This document shows positions 49,334 to 57,667 of a DNA stretch of 57,996 bases, piece after piece. A program made the position numbers and the translations under genes. Every line of letters starts with the position of its first letter. The first letter of the stretch is position 1. Source of the DNA: Planctomycetota bacterium. GTDB taxonomy: Bacteria > Planctomycetota > Planctomycetia > Pirellulales > PLA5. The notes below the pieces were generated by a model. The model searched no databases, was not told the origin of the DNA, and was given only the letters and a program-made list of their open reading frames with translations. The stretch lies in the NCBI GenBank assembly GCA_003576845.1, contig QEVJ01000015.1, positions 1 to 57,996 on the forward strand, given 5' to 3'.

Positions 49334-49498
49334 TCGGATTAGTGCTTACAGGCGTCAGTATGGGCTACTGGAATCTACCACAGACAGGGAGGTTAACACA
49401 ACATCTTGGGCCGAATTCGTCGCAAGTCGTTTTTTAGACACAACTTACAATCTGCCAACAATGACTCCCCGCGACATGGTTTCGTCAGTTTTTGGGGC

Positions 49499-49514
49499 GA
49501 CCGGGTAGTTAACC
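49499..49514 (+). promoter_or_regulatory. 16-bp regulatory site upstream of the recombinase operon
   Basis: GACCGGGTAGTTAACC lies 58 bases before the first + strand gene at 49573, the inverted counterpart of 45714-45729. Further toward LexA, GGTTAACACA at 49391-49400 shares the core GGTTAAC and sits about 60 bases upstream of the LexA start. LexA and the sigma-like protein are candidate binders. Confidence 0.6.
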
Positions 49515-49572
49515 GAGTATCGCCTTCGATTCTGGTTTCCTCGATTTCCCAGCTCGCATCGAGCCGTCCGCC

Positions 49573-49809
49573 ATGCACATCCACGCCTCTGTCGCCGACA
49601 TCTCATCCGATGAGCGCCGCCATGAACTGGCGACCATCCTCGCCCGCGGCGTTCTCCGCCTGCGACAGCGCCCCCGCAGCGCCGCAACCCCTTCCGCGCC
49701 TGCGGCAGACTCCCGCCGAGAATCCGCCGCCCGAGGCCTTGAGGTTCCGGCCAAGACCGTGCTCAGTGTGTCCACGCGGGTTAACGCACCCGAGAGTCTC
49801 GAACCATAG
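49573..49809 (+). CDS. Small ORF preceding DUF2924
   Basis: 78 residues, MHIHASVADISSDERRHELA, then ILARGVLRLRQRP and a Ser/Ala-rich end. A similar short frame is commonly placed before DUF2924-recombinase pairs, which supports it. It lies ten bases before the DUF2924 start region and shares its transcription direction. No function known. Confidence 0.5.
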   Translation: MHIHASVADISSDERRHELATILARGVLRLRQRPRSAATPSAPAADSRRESAARGLEVPAKTVLSVSTRVNAPESLEP

Positions 49810-49818
49810 GAGCACGAC

Positions 49819-50313
49819 ATGTTGAACGTTGCGAAAGAGGTCGCCGCGATGGAGCGGATGACCGTCGGCCAACTGCGGGCGAAGTATGTCGACGTGTTCG
49901 GCGAGCCGACGAACGGCCGTAACAAGCGGTGGCTGATCAAGCGGATTGCGTGGCGGATGCAAGCGAATGCCGAAGGGGACTTGTCCGAGCGGGCACGCCG
50001 CCGGGCGATGGAATTGGCGAACGACGCTGATCTACGGATGACGCCGCCGCGGGCACGGAAGGGAGCGCCGGTCCCCGATGCCCCGACGGCCACGGTCACC
50101 ACCGCGCTTGCCGCGACCACGAGCCTGCTGCCCGGCACGGCGCTCAAGCGCGAGTACAAAGGCCAAACGATTCGCGTCATGGTCCTGGCCGATGGCTTCG
50201 AGTATCTCGGCGAGCGGTATAAATCGCTGAGCGCCGTGGCCAAGGCAATAACCGGCCAGCATTGGAATGGTCGTCTCTTCTTCGGACTTGTTAAGAACGG
50301 AGGCGGCCGATGA
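49819..50313 (+). CDS. DUF2924 protein
   Basis: 164 residues, AGGAG before the ATG. Pattern MERMTVGQLRAKYVDVFGEP, RNKRWLIKRIAWRMQ, YKGQTIRVMVLADGFEYLGE and GRLFFGL at the end is that of DUF2924, consistently found directly upstream of large serine recombinases. Overlaps the recombinase start (ATGA). Confidence 0.8.
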   Translation: MLNVAKEVAAMERMTVGQLRAKYVDVFGEPTNGRNKRWLIKRIAWRMQANAEGDLSERARRRAMELANDADLRMTPPRARKGAPVPDAPTATVTTALAATTSLLPGTALKREYKGQTIRVMVLADGFEYLGERYKSLSAVAKAITGQHWNGRLFFGLVKNGGGR

Positions 50314-51866
50314 AGACCAAACGAGCCAAATCGTCTGCCGTGCCGGCGGTGCGGTGCGCGATCTATACGCGGAAGTCGACCGAAGAAGGCCTTGAGCAGG
50401 AATACAACACGCTCGACGCACAGCGCGACGCGGGCGAGGCGTACATTAAATCCCAGCAGCACGAAGGCTGGGTGTGCTCGCCGAACCGCTACGACGATGG
50501 CGGCTTCACCGGCGCGAACATGGAGCGGCCGGCGTTGCGTCGCCTCATGGCAGACATCGAGGCCGGCAAAGTCGACACTGTCGTCGTCTACAAAGTCGAC
50601 AGATTGTCGCGGTCGTTACTCGACTTCGCCCGGATGATGGAGACGTTCGAGAAGCACAAGGTGTCGTTCGTTAGCGTCACCCAGGCGTTCAACACGGCGT
50701 CGTCGATGGGCCGGCTCGTGCTGAACGTGCTGTTGTCGTTCGCGCAGTTCGAGCGGGAAATGATTTCCGAGCGGACGCGGGACAAGATCGCCGCCGCCCG
50801 TCGCAAGGGAAAATGGTCCGGTGGTATGCCAGTTCTGGGCTACGGAGTCGAGAGCACGAAGCTCATCGTCGATCCGATCGAAGCGCCGATGGTTCGGCAG
50901 ATCTTCGAGATGTACTTGGAACAGCAGTCGCTGCTGGCCGTCGTGCATGAACTCAACACCCGCGGTTGGCGGACCAAGCAGTGGAAGACGAAGAAGGGCG
51001 GACTCCGCGGCGGTCGCGTGTATGACAAGAACTCGCTCCACATGCTGCTCACCAACGTCGTCTACATTGGCAAAGTGCGGTACAAGGACGAGGTCCACAA
51101 CGGCGAACACGAAGCGATCGTCGGCAGCGGCATTTTCGAGAAAGCCCAAGCGATGCTGCGACGCAACTCGCGCAGTGGTGGCCGTGCTGTGCGGAACAAG
51201 CACGGGGCCCTGCTGCGTGGGATTTTACATTGCGTCCCATGTGGATGCGGCATGAGCCATGCTGCGACAGACAAAGGCTCGCGACAATATCGATACTATG
51301 TCTGCAACCACGCCCAGAAGCGCGGCTGGCAGACCTGCCCGTCGCCATCAATCCCCGCGGGCGAGATCGAGCGGTTCGTCATCGACCAGATCAAAGCCGT
51401 TGGCCGTGACCCGCAGGTGATCAAAGAGACGCTGGCCCAGGCGCGGTGCCAAGCCGAAGAGCAGATCGAGCGTCTAACGGCGGAACGTGCTGTCCTCGTG
51501 CGCCGCCTCCGCGACGACCACACCGAGATCGGACGGTTGGCGGCGACTTCGCGTCCGGGCGACCCGATGTTGGCGGACGCACACGACCGTATCGGCGAGG
51601 CCGAGCGTCGCGTGAGCGAGATTGACGCCGAACTGGCGACGCTCGATGGCGACTTGGTCGACGAGGCCGAGGTCGCGGCGGCGCTGGCCGACTTCGATGC
51701 CGTGTGGGACTGTCTCGCGCCACGCGAACAGGCCCGTGTCGTCGAAGTGTTGGTCGAGCGGGTCGCCTACGATGGCGGCGCGGGCAACATTTCAATCACG
51801 TTCCGCCCGGCGGGCATCAAGACGCTCGCGGGCGAACTGACGCAACGAAAGGACGAAGCAGCATGA
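50310..51866 (+). CDS. Large serine recombinase/resolvase
   Basis: 518 residues. Catalytic S23 in YTRKSTEEGLEQE; conserved DRLSRSLLDFARMM and LLSFAQFEREMISERTRDKI follow. A recombinase domain (WRTKQWKTKKGG, VYIGKVRYKD) and a zinc ribbon (CVPCGCGM...CNHAQKRGWQTC) precede a coiled coil near 370-440. It probably integrates or excises the element, though small-element resolution is also possible. It is linked to DUF2924 and the HTH protein by overlapping starts and stops. Confidence 0.85.
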   Translation: MKTKRAKSSAVPAVRCAIYTRKSTEEGLEQEYNTLDAQRDAGEAYIKSQQHEGWVCSPNRYDDGGFTGANMERPALRRLMADIEAGKVDTVVVYKVDRLSRSLLDFARMMETFEKHKVSFVSVTQAFNTASSMGRLVLNVLLSFAQFEREMISERTRDKIAAARRKGKWSGGMPVLGYGVESTKLIVDPIEAPMVRQIFEMYLEQQSLLAVVHELNTRGWRTKQWKTKKGGLRGGRVYDKNSLHMLLTNVVYIGKVRYKDEVHNGEHEAIVGSGIFEKAQAMLRRNSRSGGRAVRNKHGALLRGILHCVPCGCGMSHAATDKGSRQYRYYVCNHAQKRGWQTCPSPSIPAGEIERFVIDQIKAVGRDPQVIKETLAQARCQAEEQIERLTAERAVLVRRLRDDHTEIGRLAATSRPGDPMLADAHDRIGEAERRVSEIDAELATLDGDLVDEAEVAAALADFDAVWDCLAPREQARVVEVLVERVAYDGGAGNISITFRPAGIKTLAGELTQRKDEAA

Positions 51867-52276
51867 TCACGATCGAACGCAAGGTGCATTTCGGGCACGG
51901 CCACCGCGCGCGGAAGGAATTGCGGGACGGCGAGGCCAAGACGGTGCCGACGGGCCGCGTGCCGCGAGTGTCGCGGATAATGGCGTTGGCGATTCGGTTC
52001 GATGGGCTGATCCGTGACGGCGTTGTGAAAGATCAGGCCGAGCTGGCGCGGCTGGGGCATGTGAGCCGGGCGCGGTTGACGCAAGTCATGAATCTACTTA
52101 ACCTTGCGCCCGACATCCAAGAGCAAGTACTTAATTTGCCGATGACAAGTCGGGGCCGTGACCAAACTATCGAGCGGGAAATTCGGGAACTTGCCGCCGT
52201 GGTCAGTTGGCACAAACAGCGACGCGCTTGGACATGCATTGCAGGCAAATGGGCTGAATCACCACCGCCGACTTGA
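51863..52276 (+). CDS. ParB/KorB-like HTH protein
   Basis: 137 residues from ATG 51863, overlapping the recombinase stop. RKELRDGEAKTVPTGRVPRV leads into ALAIRFDGLIRDGVVKDQAE, then LARLGHVSRARLTQVMNLLN and LAPDIQEQVLNLP, a pattern of a ParB/KorB-type HTH. In such recombinase modules this gene could regulate the recombinase or serve as an accessory factor. Confidence 0.7.
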   Translation: MITIERKVHFGHGHRARKELRDGEAKTVPTGRVPRVSRIMALAIRFDGLIRDGVVKDQAELARLGHVSRARLTQVMNLLNLAPDIQEQVLNLPMTSRGRDQTIEREIRELAAVVSWHKQRRAWTCIAGKWAESPPPT

Positions 52277-52353
52277 CCCGAAAGTGCATTTTTGTACACT
52301 TATCGCAGAGGGCATCGACGTTTTGCAATCAGCTCAAGACGTCGCCAAATCAA

Positions 52354-53085
52354 ATGAGTGCGGCAACAAATATTTCTTGGACGCAGCATACTTGGAATCC
52401 GTGGAGAGGATGCACCAGGATTAGCCCAGGGTGCAAAAACTGTTACATGTTCACGGCTCAAGAACGATATGGCCGTGACCCACGGGTCGTCGTTCGGACA
52501 AAGACATGGAACGATCCTATTCGTTGGCAGCGCCGTGCAGAGAAGGATTCCAAGCAGGAAATGGTCTTCACCTGCTCGTGGTCTGACTGGTTTCATGAAG
52601 CAGCAGACACTTGGCGCGAAGAAGCATGGGATGTTGTGCGTCGTTGCCCCAATCTGGTTTTTCAGATTCTGACAAAACGTCCAGATCGAATTGAGAGCCA
52701 TCTTCCCGTTGATTGGGGCAGTGGATTCCCGAACGTCTGGCTGGGGACGAGCATCGAAACGAATGACTACGTGTGGCGTGCGGATGTTCTTCGCGGCATA
52801 CCTGCGTCTATCCGTTTTCTATCAGCCGAGCCGCTTCTCGGTCCCTTGCCGGATTTGCGGCTCGACGGGATCGATTGGCTGATCGTCGGAGGAGAATCGG
52901 GACCTGGTTTTCGACCAATGGACCATTCTTGGGCGAGGCAGCTTCGCGAGTTGTCTTTGGCCGAAGGCGTTGCCTTCTTCTACAAGCAGAGTGCAGCGCC
53001 ACGTTCAGAGACCGGAACGTATCTAGACGGACGGCAATGGCGAGAATATCCTAATTACACTCCTCTTGAGGTTGTGTCACGTTAG
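52354..53085 (+). CDS. DUF5131 (phage Gp37/Gp68-like) three-cysteine protein
   Basis: 243 residues from ATG 52354 (MSAATNISWTQHTWNPWRGC); the frame is open further upstream but without a good start. A C20-x6-C27-x2-C30 motif (GCTRISPGCKNC) is followed by YMFTAQERYGRDP, LTKRPDRIESHLP, WLGTSIETNDYVWRAD and RFLSAEPLLGPLP, a pattern of DUF5131. A metal cluster at the three cysteines and a radical-SAM-like chemistry have been suggested for this family but are not shown here. Its partner TcmP follows after 17 bases. Confidence 0.8.
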   Translation: MSAATNISWTQHTWNPWRGCTRISPGCKNCYMFTAQERYGRDPRVVVRTKTWNDPIRWQRRAEKDSKQEMVFTCSWSDWFHEAADTWREEAWDVVRRCPNLVFQILTKRPDRIESHLPVDWGSGFPNVWLGTSIETNDYVWRADVLRGIPASIRFLSAEPLLGPLPDLRLDGIDWLIVGGESGPGFRPMDHSWARQLRELSLAEGVAFFYKQSAAPRSETGTYLDGRQWREYPNYTPLEVVSR

Positions 53086-53102
53086 TCGGGCGGGCTGTCG
53101 TC

Positions 53103-54218
53103 ATGGCGTCATCTGAAGATGCGAGCCCGAAGTATTGGCTAGAATACTCGAACCTTCAGCGAACGAAGCACGAACTCATCCGCAACTACCTTAACGGATG
53201 GTTTCCCAAGCTCGGGTATTGGTCTGGTCGAGTCGTCTATCTCGACACGCACGCTGGCAGGGGGCGACACCTGCGCGGCGAACTCGGTTCTCCTTTGGTC
53301 GCGCTCACCACTCTCCTCGAACACAGCCACCGTGATCGCCTGCTTGAGCGATCCGAAGCAGTGTTCTCCTTCATCGAGCGAGACGAAGACAATCTTGCCG
53401 AGTTGCAGCGAGAGATCGCGCAGGTCGGAGATCTACCGCCTAATGTTAAGATCGAAACCATTGGCGATGAGTGCTTCCAAGCCTTGGATGAATTGCTGCG
53501 ATCGCTTCGTGAGGAAGGCAACCAACTAGCGCCCGCATTCATTTTTGTGGACCCGTACGGGTTTAAGGTTCCTGGGCGCATTCTTCGTGAGCTCATGGAG
53601 TTTCCACGTGTAGAACTGTTTGTGAACGTCATTTGGCGGGAACTCGACATGGCGATCAGCCAAGGTCATAAGGCAGGCATGGCCGCCGCGCTTGATTTTA
53701 TTTTTGATGGTCCTGAATGGAGAGAACGAATCACGTCGGAAGATTTCGACGTTAGGGCAGACGAGGCGATCGACTTGCTTCGCGAGAAGATCGGCGCTCG
53801 CTGGGCGACGTATATCCGAATGCTCGGCGATAACGGGGCAACCCGTTACATCTTGCTGCATTTGACGAACCACGACGACGGTCGCGATCTGATGAAAGAC
53901 TGCATGTGGAAAGTCTGTCCGGACGGCGGCTTTTACGTTCGGAAGTGGGACGATCCTTCCCAGCAATTCTTGATTACTCCCGAGCCGGACTTGGCTCCAC
54001 TGGAAGCATGGGTAATAGACAAGCTGTCGAAGGGGCCGAGGCGCTGGCAAGAGTTGATCGCCGATGTACGGCCTGAGATCTGGCGAGTTCCTCACCTAAA
54101 TGCAGTTATTCGGGATATGCGAAAAAAGGGCCGCATTGCTGCCGACCAATTTCAAGGGAAGGTCGTTCCCAGCAGAAACCCACGGCTCACGCTCGTTGCG
54201 GCCGCCCCGAACACATAA
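53103..54218 (+). CDS. tcmP: Three-Cys-motif partner protein TcmP
   Basis: 371 residues. N-terminal KYWLEYSNLQRTKHELIRNY then YLDTHAGRGR (D48, AGRGR 51-55) resembles a SAM-methyltransferase-like motif I. FIFVDPYGFKVPG near 155-167 and a C-terminal winged-helix region (RWQELIADVRPEIWRVPHLN) complete the TcmP pattern. TcmP is defined by its partnership with the three-cysteine protein next door. Role unclear; context suggests a defensive or nucleic-acid-modifying pair. Confidence 0.8.
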   Translation: MASSEDASPKYWLEYSNLQRTKHELIRNYLNGWFPKLGYWSGRVVYLDTHAGRGRHLRGELGSPLVALTTLLEHSHRDRLLERSEAVFSFIERDEDNLAELQREIAQVGDLPPNVKIETIGDECFQALDELLRSLREEGNQLAPAFIFVDPYGFKVPGRILRELMEFPRVELFVNVIWRELDMAISQGHKAGMAAALDFIFDGPEWRERITSEDFDVRADEAIDLLREKIGARWATYIRMLGDNGATRYILLHLTNHDDGRDLMKDCMWKVCPDGGFYVRKWDDPSQQFLITPEPDLAPLEAWVIDKLSKGPRRWQELIADVRPEIWRVPHLNAVIRDMRKKGRIAADQFQGKVVPSRNPRLTLVAAAPNT

Positions 54219-54297
54219 CCGAGGATGCGTGCCCCGTGACCTTTAGGCAACGTTGATAATTATTGTTTAGGACCAGATCACACACCTGATCACACAA
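54219..54297. other. Convergent intergenic spacer with a short direct repeat
   Basis: 79 bases between converging genes. GATCACACA occurs twice (54276-54284 and 54288-54296). No strong hairpin with a T run was found, so the terminators of both operons remain unidentified. Confidence 0.4.
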
Positions 54298-55809
54298 TCA
54301 AGACATTGCCACTCCATCGTCACACAATGCCCGAATGTCGCCAAGCACCACTTGTGGATCCTGCCACGCCGACCTCAACGACGGCGCAAGCTCCAGTGCT
54401 TTCACGATCATGTCGTCAAACTTCATACCGAAGAATGGGCCGTATCCCGGTATGAGGAGAGATCCTGACAATTTCCCGTTTGCCTTGGGGGATGACCCAA
54501 AGCGGGCTACTACGTCCAATAGAAAGTAACGCCGAACGAATTCACGCCTCTTGGAATTCAACTGGAGCTCGCCGTCCGTGCCTTTATCAATCACGCCTGA
54601 TTGCAAACAGTCTTCTATACAACGTGCAATCTCACCTTCATCGTATCCTTCGCCACGAAGTATCTCAGTCGTTGCAGTCAGATTTCCGCTTGCCCGCAGG
54701 ATGGCGTGTTCCAGATCGAGAGGGCAAAGAAACCCGACTGCCTGCAGTTCACGCCGCAGTCGGATCGGAGCACTCCGTATCTGAAAGAACGACCCCGTAT
54801 TCTCCATTGACAGCAGGTTTTGCAGGTCGCCATTCAACGACGAGAAGTAGCCCGCGCCGTCAAGGTACTCGACAAACCGCGGCTTCTCGATGAATCCACC
54901 GACGTATGCTCTTGAACTGCTCGTTTGATCAACATTTTTATGAGACACGCTGCCAGAATCTCCAGCGTAGAACTGGCATTGAACAAGAATGCGAGGCTTC
55001 CAACCTCGGGTTTGAAAAGGAAGTACAAAGTCATATGCCCGTGTCTTTGACCGTCGGGATGCAGCGGCGTTGTTTCCGATAATTATGTCCCCGACGTTAA
55101 AATCTACGCCACTCCGAAGCCCCCACTCTGTGAGTCGTTCACGCAGTAAATCTTCGGGATCGTGCCCACCAGAAGCGGATACGGAACCACGAATCTTGAA
55201 AACCACCAATGGCGTGAGCAGGTCTTTCTCCCGTTGAAACTGCTTGAGTATCACATAGCTCTTGCCGATACTCCAAAGTTGGGCAGCATACCTTTCGTCG
55301 CTCAAAATGAAGCTGCAAAACTCGCCTAATAGCAGTTTCTGTTGTTCGGGAAACTTGCGGAGAGCAACAACGGCCTTCATTAGCTTCTCAGCCTTCAGCT
55401 CACGCGGAAGCGCCACCTTTGCGAGTCCGCCTTTCTTCACAATGGGAAACGTGTCCCACTTTGCTACGTCACGCATGTGAATAGGAAGTTGGCACTTTGC
55501 ATTGTTGTCCGACTTTCCCGTGACAAGAAAAAGCACCGACGCGAGTGAATCGAGCATTGACAGACAATCGGCATTGCCCATTTTGTCTACGATGCCAATG
55601 AACGTATTTGCGATCGTCTTGGGATCGCAGTGGTCGATGTTCTCAAAACCTCCCGTTGCTTCCTCCATCGCGTCAAACACGTTTACGACTCGCCCCAACT
55701 CATCCAGGAACTTGTCCGTGTCACGTATTTCACCAAGTGATGGAGTAATCCATACATCAAATTCTGCCAAGGCAGATTGTAAGTCAAGTTCCTTCGCTGG
55801 GAGCTTCAT
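54298..55809 (-). CDS. Type II restriction endonuclease partner of the m5C methylase
   Basis: 503 residues from ATG 55809, overlapping the methylase stop (ATGA). A possible PD-(D/E)xK-like core lies at D260 (YDFVLPF) and Q277-x-Q279 (ILVQCQFY), with Q/Q replacing the usual E/K, so catalysis needs checking. A helix-rich N-terminus and a C-terminal winged-helix-like region (GYDEGEIARCIEDCLQSGVI) surround it. The tight coupling to the methylase and absence of other functions make an endonuclease the best reading. Confidence 0.6.
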   Translation of the reverse strand: MKLPAKELDLQSALAEFDVWITPSLGEIRDTDKFLDELGRVVNVFDAMEEATGGFENIDHCDPKTIANTFIGIVDKMGNADCLSMLDSLASVLFLVTGKSDNNAKCQLPIHMRDVAKWDTFPIVKKGGLAKVALPRELKAEKLMKAVVALRKFPEQQKLLLGEFCSFILSDERYAAQLWSIGKSYVILKQFQREKDLLTPLVVFKIRGSVSASGGHDPEDLLRERLTEWGLRSGVDFNVGDIIIGNNAAASRRSKTRAYDFVLPFQTRGWKPRILVQCQFYAGDSGSVSHKNVDQTSSSRAYVGGFIEKPRFVEYLDGAGYFSSLNGDLQNLLSMENTGSFFQIRSAPIRLRRELQAVGFLCPLDLEHAILRASGNLTATTEILRGEGYDEGEIARCIEDCLQSGVIDKGTDGELQLNSKRREFVRRYFLLDVVARFGSSPKANGKLSGSLLIPGYGPFFGMKFDDMIVKALELAPSLRSAWQDPQVVLGDIRALCDDGVAMS

Positions 55810-57137
55810 GCCACCTTGTCCGTTCGCAGGGAAACCACTTGGGCAGCACACTCGGCGAGCTTTCTCGATACGACTGGCGAGACGGCATTTCCAATGAGTC
55901 GATAGCCGTCCACAAGACTTACACGCTCGCTTGTAATCAAGAAGTTGTCATCAAACCCTTGAAGCCGGGCGCATTCTCTGAGCGAAAACGGCCTGTCTCG
56001 CAACGGATGCAAAAAATAGCGAGGATTGTGAAAGTTCGTTAATAGGGTTGGGCACGGCTCATTCCAACGAGGACGCTTGAACAGGCCGGAACAGAACATA
56101 GCACCTTTCAAATCAAACCCGCCAAGCTTTGCTTTCAAGTAGCCCTTCTGGACCAAGTCGTCGACATCTGGACTAATGTCCCTCAATCCGGTCAATTGTT
56201 CGATGTCCTCGATCGGAATCGGGTTTCCGTTGGGGATGAATCCGTATTTCTTATGCCGTCGATGCTTGGCAATGGCCTCCAGAATCAACTGTTGTTGGCT
56301 GGCTACTTCACCAAAGACTTCGGGAATATGCCAAGTGTAGACAGACGTGGCAGCGTGCCGAACGTTGCATAGCTTCTGTCCTTGCCCAATGGCGGCAAAA
56401 ACTGCGCGATACTTCTTTGGCCATTTATTAGTCACGCGGTGGTCCGGTGAAGTCGGGTCCAACTCGAGGAGGTCTCCGATCGCATCGCCAATGCTTGTCA
56501 ATGGCTTAAGGCGTGTTGCGTCATCGCCATCGACGAGAGGAAACGAATCACGAACCTTGAAATCTCCGTTGCGAGTATGTGCCGCATGTGTCGCGGTGGG
56601 CCAAGAGAACGGCCTCGCGCCCTTGCGCACGCCGACAAAGAATACGCGCCGGCGAAATTGAGGCAGGCCGAATGATGCGGCATCAAGGATCCTGTGGGCC
56701 ACGGCGTATCCGACTTGCCCAAAGTCTCTTGTTACCTGATCCAGAAAGGCCCCGCCAAAATTCTGAGAAATGCCGTCTACGTTTTCCGCAATGAAGACCT
56801 TGGGGCGCAATGCTTCCACTGCGCGGAGCATTTCCACGTACAATGCGTTACGAACATCGTCTTTGCGCTTAGGTCCAGCCTTCGAGAAGCCTTGGCAGGG
56901 AAATCCCCCAAGCACAACGTCGCAGCCGCCAAGTTCGCGGATATCAGCATGAAAGGCGACAGATGTTACGTCACGAATGTACGCGCGTTTATCGATGTTT
57001 CGAGCGTAGCAGTCGATGGCGCTAGGGTCGTTGTCGCAGGCGTAAACTAGGTCGAATCCGAGATCTCGAAAACCGACATCAAGGCCCCCACACCCAGCGA
57101 ATAGGCTAACAACACTACATCGCTTAGCTCGCTTCAT
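55806..57137 (-). CDS. DNA (cytosine-5) methyltransferase
   Basis: 443 residues from ATG 57137. Motif I SLFAGCGGL (11-19), motif IV GGFPCQGFSKAG with catalytic C81, motif VI ENV (118-120), motif VIII QFRRRVFFVG, and motif X GNAVSP near the end are all present. The target-recognition domain lies roughly between residues 210 and 360. It protects DNA from the partner endonuclease. The target sequence cannot be read from the protein. Confidence 0.9.
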   Translation of the reverse strand: MKRAKRCSVVSLFAGCGGLDVGFRDLGFDLVYACDNDPSAIDCYARNIDKRAYIRDVTSVAFHADIRELGGCDVVLGGFPCQGFSKAGPKRKDDVRNALYVEMLRAVEALRPKVFIAENVDGISQNFGGAFLDQVTRDFGQVGYAVAHRILDAASFGLPQFRRRVFFVGVRKGARPFSWPTATHAAHTRNGDFKVRDSFPLVDGDDATRLKPLTSIGDAIGDLLELDPTSPDHRVTNKWPKKYRAVFAAIGQGQKLCNVRHAATSVYTWHIPEVFGEVASQQQLILEAIAKHRRHKKYGFIPNGNPIPIEDIEQLTGLRDISPDVDDLVQKGYLKAKLGGFDLKGAMFCSGLFKRPRWNEPCPTLLTNFHNPRYFLHPLRDRPFSLRECARLQGFDDNFLITSERVSLVDGYRLIGNAVSPVVSRKLAECAAQVVSLRTDKVA

Positions 57138-57219
57138 CCTGATTCCTTTGCCCAAAAGCCCGATTCGTCAGCGATCTGCCGAAGAAACGAGTTCTTAGTT
57201 CCGTTGTCCGTTGGACTTG

Positions 57220-57237
57220 CGTCAAATTATATTGACG
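57220..57237. promoter_or_regulatory. Palindromic operator/promoter candidate of the R-M operon
   Basis: Perfect inverted repeat CGTCAA-attata-TTGACG, 83 bases upstream of the methylase ATG. Each arm reads TTGACG on its own strand, a -35-like hexamer. It could be an operator controlling methylase/endonuclease timing; no C-protein gene was found. Confidence 0.4.
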
Positions 57238-57548
57238 ACCCCATCGATCCACAATCAAGGCCTGCCGGCAGCCATCCCGAAATCCAAGCGGCGCACAGAC
57301 CGAACGCCGGCTGAGCTGGTTGACTAAGCCGCCGCGCGCGGATCGCCGCCCCCTTTAATGGAGGGTTTATTCCGGGGGCCGAACCAAACCAGGTTGTTAA
57401 CCCGGAGGCCCCTGTTAAACGGAGAGCGCGAGAGTTTCGGCGAGGTTTTGGGCCAGGGGGCGGCTGGGCGAGCCGTTACGGCTCTGGGCAGAGAGCGCGG
57501 CCACCAGGGGCCGCTCGCCCTAAGTCGTTGCGGGACAACGGGAAAAGA

Positions 57549-57582
57549 CAAAACGCCGAGGCTTGGTGCTCTCGGCGTTTTG
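57549..57582. terminator. Bidirectional Rho-independent terminator
   Basis: Perfect 12-bp stem CAAAACGCCGAG / CTCGGCGTTTTG with a 10-base loop, A/T runs on both sides, so it can end transcripts from either strand. It stands downstream of the tRNA-Asn 3' end on the minus strand, as expected for a tRNA terminator. Confidence 0.85.
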
Positions 57583-57623
57583 CGTTAACCGGACGGTCGG
57601 CGGAAAGTTCGCGACCGATTTTA

Positions 57624-57667
57624 GCTCCCCCGGTTGGACTTGAACCAACGACACGCGGATTAACAGT
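57624..57667 (-). tRNA. 3' fragment of tRNA-Asn(GTT), probable attachment-site scar
   Basis: Reading on the minus strand, CTGTTAA (anticodon loop, GTT) is followed by TCCGC, GTGTC, the T arm GTTGG-TTCAAGT-CCAAC and the acceptor strand CGGGGGA with G. CCA is not encoded. The 5' half is absent: upstream of the loop the sequence reads GGGATCAA instead of the GCGGA needed to pair with TCCGC. About 44 bases of tRNA 3' end followed by a terminator is the classical residue of integration into a tRNA gene. Confidence 0.8.

Larger units (their letters stand above)
57138..57623. other. Intergenic region upstream of the R-M operon
   Basis: About 490 bases with no supported gene. It contains the palindrome at 57220-57237 near the methylase start, GC-rich sequence with imperfect inverted repeats (57330-57510), and a bidirectional terminator at 57549-57582 (listed separately). 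Confidence 0.5.

Noticed and set aside
49509-50462. Long minus-strand ORF of 317 residues
   Set aside because: It lies antisense to DUF2924, the small ORF and the recombinase start, has no ribosome site and a composition typical of GC-rich antisense frames.
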